Origin: Chloroflexota bacterium
Lineage (GTDB): Bacteria > Chloroflexota > Anaerolineae > UBA4142 > SHND01
Assembly (NCBI GenBank): GCA_004295045.1
Contig: SHND01000071.1
Coordinates: 124,001-188,000 of the forward strand
DNA length: 64,000 bases
Reading direction: 5' to 3'
Shown here: piece by piece, positions 24,410-32,557 of the stretch
Layout of the letters: each line of letters begins with the position of its first letter
How positions within the stretch are numbered: position 1 is the stretch's first letter
Program-made: the position numbers and the translations under genes
The notes under the pieces: model-generated
Database searches by the model: none
Seen by the model: only the letters and a program-made list of their open reading frames with translations
Told to the model about the DNA's origin: nothing

Positions 24410-25372
24410 TCAAGGTTGTTCCACCGGCGCGGGGACGGCTCCGACAATTTCATTCACAATGTCGCGTGTGGTGCGTCCGCGCAGGCGCGTTTGCGCGCCG
24501 AGGATGAGGCGATGGGTTAGAACGTAGGGCGCGAGATATTTTACGTCGTCGGGCAGGACATAGTCTCTGCCGCGTGTTGCCGCGTACGCTTGCGCGGCGC
24601 GATACAAATAGAGACTGCCGCGCGGGCTGACGCCCAACTCAATCGCGTTGTGCGAACGCGTGGCGCGCGCGATGGCGACAATGTAATCGCGGATGCTGTC
24701 CTCGACGCGAATCGTTTGCACGGCGCGCTGCATTTCGAGCAAGGCGGCATTTTCGATCACCGGCTGCAAGTCATCGAGCGGGGCAGTCTGTTCGAAGCGT
24801 TTCAAAATTTCGCCTTCTTGTTCCGCGCTCGGATAGCCGAGTTCGACGCGCATAAAGAAACGGTCTACTTGCGCTTCGGGCAATGGAAACGTCCCTTCGA
24901 GTTCGACCGGATTTTGTGTCGCCATCACAAAGAATGGGCGCGGCAGGCGCATCGTATTTCCATCCACCGTGATTTGGCGTTCCTGCATCGCTTCCAACAA
25001 TGCCGATTGCGTGCGCGGCGTCGCGCGATTGATTTCGTCGGCGAGCAAAATTTGCGTGAGCAGGGGACCGGGACGAAATTCAAAGTCTTGGGTCTTTTGA
25101 TTGTAAATCGCAAGCCCCGTCAAATCGCTCGGCAGCAAATCGGGCGTGAATTGAATGCGGCGAAATTCGCACGCGAGCGATTTGGAGAGCGCTTTCGCGA
25201 GCGTTGTCTTGCCGATGCCCGGCACATCTTCGAGCAAGAGATGTCCTTCGCACAACAGCGCGACAAAAGCGAGGTCAATCATTTCTTCCTTGCCGACGAT
25301 GACACGTCCAACATTGGCGCGCAGGGCAGCGGCAGCGCTTGAAATGTTCATAGGGGTCTGGAATTTTACCAT
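24410..25372 (-). CDS. MoxR-type AAA+ ATPase
   Basis: The roughly 320-residue protein has Walker A DVPGIGKTTLAKAL, Walker B ILLADEINRATPRTQSALL, the sensor segment FFVMATQNPVELEGTFPLPEAQ and DRFFMRVELGYP. MoxR ATPases act as chaperones, often with vWA proteins, and the DUF58 and DUF4129 partners follow. ATG 25372 (MVKFQTP) or ATG 25351 (MNISSAAA) could be used, and neither has a clear Shine-Dalgarno. The frame is open to 25498 but the extra part has no family similarity. Confidence 0.9.
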   Translation of the reverse strand: MVKFQTPMNISSAAAALRANVGRVIVGKEEMIDLAFVALLCEGHLLLEDVPGIGKTTLAKALSKSLACEFRRIQFTPDLLPSDLTGLAIYNQKTQDFEFRPGPLLTQILLADEINRATPRTQSALLEAMQERQITVDGNTMRLPRPFFVMATQNPVELEGTFPLPEAQVDRFFMRVELGYPSAEQEGEILKRFEQTAPLDDLQPVIENAALLEMQRAVQTIRVEDSIRDYIVAIARATRSHNAIELGVSPRGSLYLYRAAQAYAATRGRDYVLPDDVKYLAPYVLTHRLILGAQTRLRGRTTRDIVNEIVGAVPAPVEQP

Positions 25373-25521
25373 ATCCCAAGGAGTTCGGCGATTGGAAATC
25401 GCCGTCAGAAGAAGGGGGGATGCAAAAATATAAAACGGAAATGAAGAAGAGTGGGTGCAAAAATAGAGAATTGGGCGCACGCGCCACGCGTGATTCAATT
25501 TCTCGCACGCACACGAATCGT

Positions 25522-25529
25522 ATTATACT
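25522..25529. promoter_or_regulatory. Possible divergent -10 elements
   Basis: ATTATACT reads as TATACT on the plus strand (25524-25529) and TATAAT on the minus strand (25522-25527), in the 222-base gap between divergent moxR and exonuclease genes. No convincing -35 box is seen on either strand. The rest of the gap is A-rich on the left and otherwise featureless. Confidence 0.3.
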
Positions 25530-25594
25530 ATCCTCGTTCGTTGTAATTTGGCGAAACGGGCGAGAAACATTCGCTCGTTTCCTTAAACTGGCTC

Positions 25595-26431
25595 ATGCTC
25601 GATTTACCGCTGTCTGAAATTTCACTCGTTTTTCTGGATACGGAAACCACCGGACTCTCGCCGCGTTTCGGCGACCGCATGGTGGAAATTGCGTTGGCGC
25701 GTTTTCGCGGCGAGGCGATGGAGAACTATTACACCACGCTGTTGAATCCCGAGCGCTCCATTTCGCCCGGCGCCGCGCGCATTCACGGCATCACCGATCG
25801 CGATGTCGCGTACGCGCCGCGCTTTCGGGATGTGGCAAAAGATGTGCGCGCAGAAATGGAAGGCGCGGTCGTCGTTGCCCATAACGCGCCATTCGATCTC
25901 GGATTCCTCTCGAACGAATTTCGGCTGGCGCGCGCCAACTCGCCCGCAAACCTTGCGCTCGATACGGTGCTTTTGCTGCGGCGTTATTTTTCGTTTCGCT
26001 CGAACGCGCTGCAAAGAGTCGCCGACGCATTGGGCATCGAACGCGATACGTCGCACCGCGCGCTGGCGGATGTGTTGACCACGCGTGCTGTGTTTGAATT
26101 TATTGTTCAAGAATTGCGCCCGCAAACGCTCGGCGAATTGCTGGACATGCAGGGGGGAACGATTACGTGGGCGAATACGTCGGTACGTGAGGAGCTGCCA
26201 CTGCCGCCCGCGTTGGAGGAAGCGTTGCGCAGTCACCGTAAATTGTTTGTGCGTTACGTGGACGAATTTGGCGGCAAGACGGAACGCTGGATCAGCGTGA
26301 TGGATGTTCGCGCTCAAAAAGACGCGCGGGCGCAAAAGGAATACATTTACGTCCGCGCCTTTTGTCATCTGCGCGAAGCGGAACGCAGCTTTCGGTTGGA
26401 CCGTGTGGTAGAGATGAAGGTGGAAGAATAG
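25595..26431 (+). CDS. DEDDh 3'-5' exonuclease fused to a WYL domain
   Basis: The N-terminal part (about residues 8-180) is an epsilon/PolC-type exonuclease: FLDTETTGLSP (Asp-Glu), VVAHNAPFDLGFL (Asp) and SHRALADVLTT (His-x-Asp). The C-terminal part (about 205-275) resembles a WYL domain, with KLFVRYVDEFGGKTERW and RSFRLDRVVEM. WYL domains bind ligands, often nucleic acids, and usually sit in regulators. A DNA-repair or degradation role is plausible. I chose ATG 25595 because homology starts within six residues; no Shine-Dalgarno is obvious. Confidence 0.8.
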   Translation: MLDLPLSEISLVFLDTETTGLSPRFGDRMVEIALARFRGEAMENYYTTLLNPERSISPGAARIHGITDRDVAYAPRFRDVAKDVRAEMEGAVVVAHNAPFDLGFLSNEFRLARANSPANLALDTVLLLRRYFSFRSNALQRVADALGIERDTSHRALADVLTTRAVFEFIVQELRPQTLGELLDMQGGTITWANTSVREELPLPPALEEALRSHRKLFVRYVDEFGGKTERWISVMDVRAQKDARAQKEYIYVRAFCHLREAERSFRLDRVVEMKVEE

Positions 26432-26508
26432 TTCGATAGTAAGCAAGTGCAATCGTGAGATTGTTTCTGCCGCACTATCGCACTATAGCACTATAGCACC
26501 ATCGCACT
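26432..26508. repeat. Degenerate GCACTAT repeat before the glycosyltransferase
   Basis: GCACTATCGCACTATAGCAC and TATAGCACCATCGCACTATG make about five 8-9 bp units up to the ATG of the next gene. The left half (ATAGTTCGATAGTAAGCAAG) is a looser inverted relative. The start codon of the glycosyltransferase directly abuts the array. Confidence 0.65.
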
Positions 26509-27402
26509 ATGGATTTGGGCATTGTCATTCTGAATTACAACACGCGCGATTTGCTGCGCGATTGTTTGCGTTCGCTCGAAGCGACGCGCGGCGTTGAGAC
26601 TGAAATCATCGTCGTAGATAATGCGTCGCACGACGACAGCGTGGCGATGGTGCGTTCAGAGTTTCCAAACATTCGCGTCATTGCGAGTGAAACGAACGGC
26701 GGTTACGCGTACGGCAACAATCTCGCGCTGCGCGAATTTCTCGCGCGTCCGAATCCGCCGCGCGCGCTGATGCTGCTCAACACCGATACGGTGGTGCCGC
26801 CCGACGCGTTGAAACTGCTGCTCGAATTTCTAGACGCGCATCCCGACGCGGGCATCGTCGGTCCGAAACTGACTTTACGCGATGGTTCGCTCGACCTCGC
26901 GTGCCGCCGCAGTTTTCCGACGCCTCAAGTTTCCTTTTATCGCATGTTGGGTTTGTCGAAATTGTTTCCAAAATCGAAACGCTTTGGGCGCTACAACCTC
27001 ACGTATCTCGACGAAAACGAAACGACGCAAGTGGACTCGGTGGTCGGCGCGGCGATGATGATGCGGACGCGCGCCTTGCAGCAAGCGGGCTTGTTGGACG
27101 AAAGTTTTTTTATGTACGGCGAAGATTTAGACCTCGCGCTGCGGATTAAACAAAGTGGTTGGAACGCCTATTACTATCCGCGCGCGCAGATCAGGCACTA
27201 TAAACGCGAATCGTCCAAGCAGTCGAAAAAAGCGCAGATCGAATTCTATCGTGCAATGTACATTTTCTACGAAAAGCATTATCGCGCGACGACGCCCTTT
27301 TATTTGGATTGGGTTGTCCGGGGCGGCATCGCGTTGAAAGGCGGACTCGCGCTGGCACCTGAAATTTTCCGCGCGCGCGAGTTAAAGGGGGCGAGCAGCT
27401 GA
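26509..27402 (+). CDS. Family 2 glycosyltransferase
   Basis: The 297-residue protein has the GT-A fold marks VILNYNTRDLLRDCLRSL, IVVDNASHDDSV, GGYAYGNN, LNTDTVV (DxD-type) and FFMYGEDLDLALRIKQSGW. It is closest in style to rhamnosyltransferases of exopolysaccharide or O-antigen pathways. The start directly follows a repeat array with no ribosome-binding site. The stop overlaps the start of the next gene, a polyprenyl glycosylphosphotransferase, which supports a shared role in surface polysaccharide assembly. Confidence 0.9.
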   Translation: MDLGIVILNYNTRDLLRDCLRSLEATRGVETEIIVVDNASHDDSVAMVRSEFPNIRVIASETNGGYAYGNNLALREFLARPNPPRALMLLNTDTVVPPDALKLLLEFLDAHPDAGIVGPKLTLRDGSLDLACRRSFPTPQVSFYRMLGLSKLFPKSKRFGRYNLTYLDENETTQVDSVVGAAMMMRTRALQQAGLLDESFFMYGEDLDLALRIKQSGWNAYYYPRAQIRHYKRESSKQSKKAQIEFYRAMYIFYEKHYRATTPFYLDWVVRGGIALKGGLALAPEIFRARELKGASS

Positions 27403-28793
27403 TGCGTCGGCGCGCAGAATTTGTTTTCACAGCAACCTTGCTGCTGCTCGACGTGGCGTTGATCTCGCTTGCGTTTTACGCCGCGTACCTCGTCACCTTT
27501 CAGACCAGCGGGAGCACGGGACCGACGCCCGATTTCATCAGTTTCGCGCCGATGATTTTTTCGCTCATCGTTTCGTTGACCGGAGTCTATTTTTTCTATC
27601 GCCTCTATCATCAACGGCGCGGCGAATCGCGCATTGACGAAATTTACAAACTGGTGCCCGCAACTTCGATTGGCGTGATCGTCGCCACCGCGCTGACGAC
27701 GGTGTTGTACCGCGATCTGGAATATCCGCGTTTGCTCTTGGTGTACGTCTGGGTCTTTACGCTGTTGTTCGTGGGTGTCGGACGCTTGATACATGGTGCG
27801 CTGCGGTCGCTGGCGTATGCGCGCGGGTGGGGCGAATTGCGCGTGTTGATCGTCGGCGCGGGCGAAGCGGGCAATTTGATTCTGGAAAAAATTCGCCAAT
27901 CGCCGCGCCTCGGTTATCGCCCCATCGCCTTTTTGGATGACGAGCATGTTGGGCGCAAGGTGTTGGGGCTGCCGGTGGTCGCGCATCCCGACGATTTGGG
28001 CGATGTGGTGCGGACGTTGAAAATTGATGAGGTCATTGTCGCGCTGCCCGACGCGTCGCATCAGGAACTGTTGTCCATTGTGAGCAAATGCGAAGATGGC
28101 AGGGTCAGCATCAAAGTGTTTCCCGATGTCTTTCAAATCATGGCGGCGGAAATCAACATCGGTGATCTCTCCGGTTTGCCGCTGCTGGCGATGCGCGATG
28201 TCGCGCTGCGCGGCTGGCGGCTCACGCTCAAACGCTTTGTAGACCTCGTCATCAGCGGCGCTTTTCTAGTTTTCGCCTCGCCTTTTCTCCTCTTGCTCGC
28301 GTTCTTGGTGAAAATTGATTCGCGCGGACCCGCGCTGTTCACGCAAGTTCGGATGGGACTGGACGCGAAACCGTTTCCGATCTTTAAATTTCGTTCGATG
28401 CGGGTGGATGCTGAAAAAGACGGTCCCGGTTGGACAACGGAACATGATCCGCGTGTGACGCGCGTCGGGCATTTTATGCGCCGCCTCTCGCTCGACGAAT
28501 TTCCACAATTCATCAATGTTTTTCTCGGACACATGTCGCTCGTCGGTCCGCGTCCCGAACAGCCCGCGTTCGTAGAACAATTCCGCGAACTCGTGCCGCG
28601 TTATATGGAACGGCACCGCGAAAAAGCGGGCATCACCGGTTGGGCGCAAATCAACGGTTTGCGCGGCGACACCTCCATCAGCGAACGCACCAAATACGAT
28701 TTGTATTACATCGAGAATTGGTCGCTGTGGTTTGATTTCAAAATTTTGATTTTGACTGCGCTGAAATTTTTTCGGGACCGCAGTGCGTATTAA
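27402..28793 (+). CDS. Exopolysaccharide polyprenyl glycosylphosphotransferase (WcaJ/WbaP-like)
   Basis: The 463-residue protein has four N-terminal membrane helices, a CoA-binding-like Rossmann domain (LRVLIVGAGEAGNLIL, about residues 145-260), a fifth helix, and the sugar-transferase domain with KFRSMRVDAEKDGPGW, SLDEFPQFINVFLG and LVGPRPEQP. It should start repeat-unit synthesis by moving a sugar-1-phosphate onto undecaprenyl phosphate at the inner membrane. It is translationally coupled to the preceding glycosyltransferase. No other pathway genes are adjacent. Confidence 0.92.
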   Translation: MRRRAEFVFTATLLLLDVALISLAFYAAYLVTFQTSGSTGPTPDFISFAPMIFSLIVSLTGVYFFYRLYHQRRGESRIDEIYKLVPATSIGVIVATALTTVLYRDLEYPRLLLVYVWVFTLLFVGVGRLIHGALRSLAYARGWGELRVLIVGAGEAGNLILEKIRQSPRLGYRPIAFLDDEHVGRKVLGLPVVAHPDDLGDVVRTLKIDEVIVALPDASHQELLSIVSKCEDGRVSIKVFPDVFQIMAAEINIGDLSGLPLLAMRDVALRGWRLTLKRFVDLVISGAFLVFASPFLLLLAFLVKIDSRGPALFTQVRMGLDAKPFPIFKFRSMRVDAEKDGPGWTTEHDPRVTRVGHFMRRLSLDEFPQFINVFLGHMSLVGPRPEQPAFVEQFRELVPRYMERHREKAGITGWAQINGLRGDTSISERTKYDLYYIENWSLWFDFKILILTALKFFRDRSAY

Positions 28794-28820
28794 TGGGATA
28801 GTACACGAACAGGAATGTAT

Positions 28821-29966
28821 TTACGGCTTGGGCGCGTTGATGATATGCACTGTGCCTTCGACATCACCCCATGCGAGGAGACAGCCGTCATTACTGTACG
28901 ACAACGACGTCACTGCGGGCCCTTTTTTTGTGAATAAAGAGTCAAGATGGGGAAGACTTAATACACTCAAACCTTCTGAATGCGCTATTGCAATACTTGG
29001 CTGGATCGGGTTAAAACGAATGACACCATTCTCACTTTTTGGCATAACTACGGGACCTTTTGAAATGTCATACAGCGCACTCAAGTTGCGTAGTTCAAAG
29101 GAGTTCATGGTTTGAACGGCAAGCCAACCACGAGATGAATCGAGAGCAAGCGCAATTGGAATCTGGTCGAGATCGAACCAACTTGCCCTTCCTAGCTTGA
29201 TCAGACCCAGATCAATTTTTGCAGAAAATGGGGCGCTCGTTTCAAGGGTTCCATTCCAACCTTCAACCTGTACCTCGCCACTCGTGATTCCATTTTGATT
29301 GTCAAAAACCTTCAAACCATATGCGATAAATTTATCTTGGAGGTCAAACACCGCGCTGACCGCCTCTTGCTCACGCAATCCTGCAAATACATATCCTTTG
29401 CGCTCGGAGGGTTCATCAAGGTTGACGAGTTCTAGAATATTACCAGCTTCAAGGGCCCATCCACCATCAGTAGAGACAGCAAGATCGTGCAAAGGACCGG
29501 TGAAACGATGCGCGGTCGCCTCCAGCTTGTCCGCCTTTAGGTTCCAATTTTCGATTTGCCAACAAGTCTGGCTTTGGATGAGGGGAGGACAGCTGACAGT
29601 AGGCGATGCAGTTACCAATGTATTTGTGCGGATGTCAAAGCGTGCTAACTTTACGTTTTGTGACGGTAGTGTTCTAGCGTCATCCTCACTCCCATCGCGT
29701 AAATTGAACTCAACAACTTGTGGATTTGAAGGTGGTTCAGGAATGAACAATACAAATAATGATTCGCTCTGAAGTGAAACTGCTCCTACTCGGTTACCAT
29801 TCTTTTTAATCCTCATTTCTTCCTGATTTGACGGCGCACTGAGATCTGTGCTGACCGTACAAGGAGGTAGAGTTGGCGTTACTATTTGGTCGTCATGAGA
29901 GACAGACGCGAACGCGCAGCCCGAGAGCAACGCCAACCCGAAAAAAACAAGGATTCTACGTTTCAT
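28821..29966 (-). CDS. Beta-propeller-like lipoprotein of unknown function
   Basis: The 381-residue protein has the signal MKRRILVFFGLALLSGC with lipidated Cys17 (start at ATG 29966; the open frame to 30002 adds unlikely residues). WD40-like stretches include FTGPLHDLAVSTDGGWALEA and TSLSYSNDGCLLAWGDVEGT. It is presumably exported and anchored to the membrane. Base composition differs from the neighbours: the usual GCGC/CGCG words are scarce and A+T is higher, which suggests later acquisition. Confidence 0.65.
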   Translation of the reverse strand: MKRRILVFFGLALLSGCAFASVSHDDQIVTPTLPPCTVSTDLSAPSNQEEMRIKKNGNRVGAVSLQSESLFVLFIPEPPSNPQVVEFNLRDGSEDDARTLPSQNVKLARFDIRTNTLVTASPTVSCPPLIQSQTCWQIENWNLKADKLEATAHRFTGPLHDLAVSTDGGWALEAGNILELVNLDEPSERKGYVFAGLREQEAVSAVFDLQDKFIAYGLKVFDNQNGITSGEVQVEGWNGTLETSAPFSAKIDLGLIKLGRASWFDLDQIPIALALDSSRGWLAVQTMNSFELRNLSALYDISKGPVVMPKSENGVIRFNPIQPSIAIAHSEGLSVLSLPHLDSLFTKKGPAVTSLSYSNDGCLLAWGDVEGTVHIINAPKP

Positions 29967-29970
29967 CACC

Positions 29971-30126
29971 CTATTTACACGATGTTTGAAGTGGTTGACC
30001 ATTCATTGTTAGCTCGCCGACACAGCTATTGATTCGCCAAATCTGCGCATCGGTATTTGGCACAATCGTATCCAGGCTAATAAATCCCCTCAACGCGCTA
30101 TTCGTTGCATCACTCGTCGCGCTCAA
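29971..30126 (-). pseudogene. ORF remnant upstream of the propeller-like lipoprotein
   Basis: Reading the minus strand from TTG 30126 gives 51 codons that look coding (SALRGFISLDTIVPNTDAQ, IWRINSCVGELTMNG) and end at TAG 29971-29973, six bases before the next ATG. An in-frame TAA lies just before the TTG and there is no ribosome-binding site. This looks like the 3' end of a degraded gene of the same AT-richer patch. It could instead be chance. Confidence 0.35.
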
Positions 30127-30151
30127 TTAATCGAGGCTCGTCCTGATGCGT

Positions 30152-30469
30152 TCACGAAAGACCTTTCGATGTGATCCCCACGATCTTTATTTCCAAACCA
30201 TCAATTTGTTCAACGGTAACATTTATGATTTCATAGAGTTGATCCATGACCTGAGCAGCTGCGCCTTGTGGAGTAATGTCTCGAATGGTCGTTTGTATGA
30301 GGACGCGGTTTCGCTCTAGATCATCAATAACCATTGGAGTCTCCAGCTGCGGTCGCATCTCCAGCTCCGCTCCAATATCCAACGCTGCTTGAGATTTCTC
30401 CAAAGGATCGAACCCCACTACTTTTATTTCTATTCTGAAGGGGATTGCGTTGCGATTCATATCATCCAT
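30152..30469 (-). CDS. Small protein of unknown function
   Basis: The 105-residue product starts MDDMNRNAIPFRIEIKVVGF, with GGAGGG 11 bases before ATG 30469, which is why I prefer this start to the open-frame ATG at 30574. It is soluble, acidic and predicted as mixed alpha/beta, ending IDGLEIKIVGITSKG. I do not recognise a family. It shares the lower-GC character of the neighbouring lipoprotein patch. Confidence 0.5.
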   Translation of the reverse strand: MDDMNRNAIPFRIEIKVVGFDPLEKSQAALDIGAELEMRPQLETPMVIDDLERNRVLIQTTIRDITPQGAAAQVMDQLYEIINVTVEQIDGLEIKIVGITSKGLS

Positions 30470-30583
30470 CCTTTGGTGATCCCTCCAAATTGTGGCGTTT
30501 ATTTTACTATGCTGGATCCTACTACATGAAAAGCATTGCGGATATAGCTCTTGTGACCCACCTGAGGTGTTCACCAGAATCCT

Positions 30584-32557
30584 TCACCGCACACGATACA
30601 AACTCAACTCTCCATTCTCGTACACCAGCGCCGACCCCGCGCGTGTTTTTACGAATTGTTCTTGAGGTGAATTGCGCGGCGCGACCACATAATCAATTTC
30701 CCAGAAATCCAAGAACGCGTCGAGAAATTTCGGGTCCGCATGCGGATCATAAAAGCGGTCAATTTGTTTGCCGCGCGCGTCCTCGTCTTTTTGCGCGTCG
30801 TTCGTGAGCAAGCGCGCGTTATACGTGTACGCCGAAGCATAGCGCGTAATGTCGCGCGGCAGCAGAATCGTTGAGGGCTTGTGAAGCGTCAGGCGCAGTT
30901 CGTTCATCATATCCTGCACGGTGGGCGGCAGCACATCGGGTTGAAACGTCACCGCAGCGCGCCGCCAATTCAAAGAGGACAACGTCAAGGGAATGAGAAT
31001 CAGCAAGATCAGCGCGAGCGAAATTTTCGCGGGAGTCCATTTTGCGGCGCGCCAGCTGCGCCATTCCAAAAGCGTTGCGGTGAGGATGAACGCGACGGGC
31101 AAGCCCCACGTCATGCGCCACAACTGCCACGGCGTCAGCAGTTCGCCCAAAAGGCGCGCGCCGATTGGATTGAACAACAAGGCGAGCGGCAGCAGCGTCG
31201 CGCCCCATAAAAATTGAACGCGCACATCCGAGCGCACACGCGCGGCGAAAAAAACGAGCAGCGCGAACGCAAGCAAGATCAACGGCTGCGCGACCAACTT
31301 GGGATCGGCGAGATAAAGTGGCGGAAACAGCAAGAGGCGCCCCGCGCTCAAACGCAGCGCCGCTTCCACTTCGGGCGAATCCACCGTAAAAACGGCGGGC
31401 AGCGTCGTCGCGCGCATCACGAACGGCACGAGCAGCGCGGGCAAACTTGCCAAGACAAGCCAGAGCCAACGGCGGCGCGGAAAAGACGCGCGCGAAATGA
31501 GATTGAACAGCGCGAATCCGCCGAGCGACAGCACGACCAAAAATAAACTCACGGGATGCACCCACAGTCCCGCGATCATCGCCGCGCCGTATGTAAACCA
31601 ATTTGCAAATGTTCCCTCATTCAGAAATTTCCACGCGAACATCAGCGCAATCGGCAGCACGATCAGCCACACCAAAAATTTATCTTGCGCGCTGCGCGTG
31701 AAAAAACCGTTGCCCCAACCTTCGCCACTCGCAAAGGTGACAAAGATCAGCATTTGAACGCAAACTGCGAGCAGCGCGGCGCGCGCTGTTCCAAAAAAAG
31801 TTCTGCCCCACGCGTACAAGCTGAGCAAGCCGAGCGGCGCAAGCAGCACGGGCAGAATCTCGCGCAAAACCATCACCACATCCGCGTTCAACCATTCGCC
31901 CAGAAATGCCTGCAAAAAAATCCAGACGTGGAACGCGTACCGAATGCTATAGCGCGCTTCCGACGCGGCGATCAGTTGAAAGCGTTCGCTGCCGATGAAC
32001 TGCTGTGTGATTTGCAGATACATCCAATCATCGCCGTTGCGCCCGCTGTGCGCGACGACATACGCGACGATGAGGCACAATGCAGCAAGCGCGAGTTCGA
32101 AAAAAATTTCTGCGCGTGAAATGGGAATGCGCTGCGGCGCGCGGCGCCATTCGCGTATGAACGCGCCAAACAGCAATGCCCACAGCACGATGACAAAGAC
32201 GACGCGAAACGCGAACCAATTCGCGCCGACGAGTTGGAGCGCCGTCGCGGGAAGCGCCCACAGCGCGAGACTGAAAACAAAAAATATTGGAATCCGCGCG
32301 AGCGAAAGAGGTTGCGGTGAGGTGAAAAGAATTTTGGCGGCGAAGAATCCGGGTAAGAGGAAAATAGAAACGAGTCCGAGCGCGAGCGCGAGTGTGGATT
32401 CGAATACGCGCGGTTGAATGGCAAGCAGCGTCGCGGTGAGTACGAAAAGAGTCAGCGGAAAAAAATGCCAAACGCGCCGTAACGGCGCGCTGGCGTGGGG
32501 AATCCAAGTTGAGGTGGGCGCGGCGCGTGACACGGCGCTATTCGCCCCCCCCTCCAT
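30584..32557 (-). CDS. Large multi-pass membrane protein (glycosyltransferase-C-like)
   Basis: The 657-residue protein has about 14 hydrophobic helices and a soluble C-terminal part with LLPRDITRYASAYTYNARLL and FWEIDYVVAP. The layout (polytopic N-part, short periplasmic tail) resembles uncharacterised GT-C-type or DUF6541-like membrane proteins that use lipid-linked sugars, but no catalytic motif is certain. Its start ATG 32557 lies inside the end of the upstream peptidase gene. A G8 tract on the coding strand spans the 20-base overlap. Confidence 0.65.
   Translation of the reverse strand: MEGGANSAVSRAAPTSTWIPHASAPLRRVWHFFPLTLFVLTATLLAIQPRVFESTLALALGLVSIFLLPGFFAAKILFTSPQPLSLARIPIFFVFSLALWALPATALQLVGANWFAFRVVFVIVLWALLFGAFIREWRRAPQRIPISRAEIFFELALAALCLIVAYVVAHSGRNGDDWMYLQITQQFIGSERFQLIAASEARYSIRYAFHVWIFLQAFLGEWLNADVVMVLREILPVLLAPLGLLSLYAWGRTFFGTARAALLAVCVQMLIFVTFASGEGWGNGFFTRSAQDKFLVWLIVLPIALMFAWKFLNEGTFANWFTYGAAMIAGLWVHPVSLFLVVLSLGGFALFNLISRASFPRRRWLWLVLASLPALLVPFVMRATTLPAVFTVDSPEVEAALRLSAGRLLLFPPLYLADPKLVAQPLILLAFALLVFFAARVRSDVRVQFLWGATLLPLALLFNPIGARLLGELLTPWQLWRMTWGLPVAFILTATLLEWRSWRAAKWTPAKISLALILLILIPLTLSSLNWRRAAVTFQPDVLPPTVQDMMNELRLTLHKPSTILLPRDITRYASAYTYNARLLTNDAQKDEDARGKQIDRFYDPHADPKFLDAFLDFWEIDYVVAPRNSPQEQFVKTRAGSALVYENGELSLYRVR

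Noticed and set aside
27300..28136. 278-codon open frame on the minus strand
   Set aside because: It is antisense to the glycosylphosphotransferase gene, with composition typical of a shadow frame.
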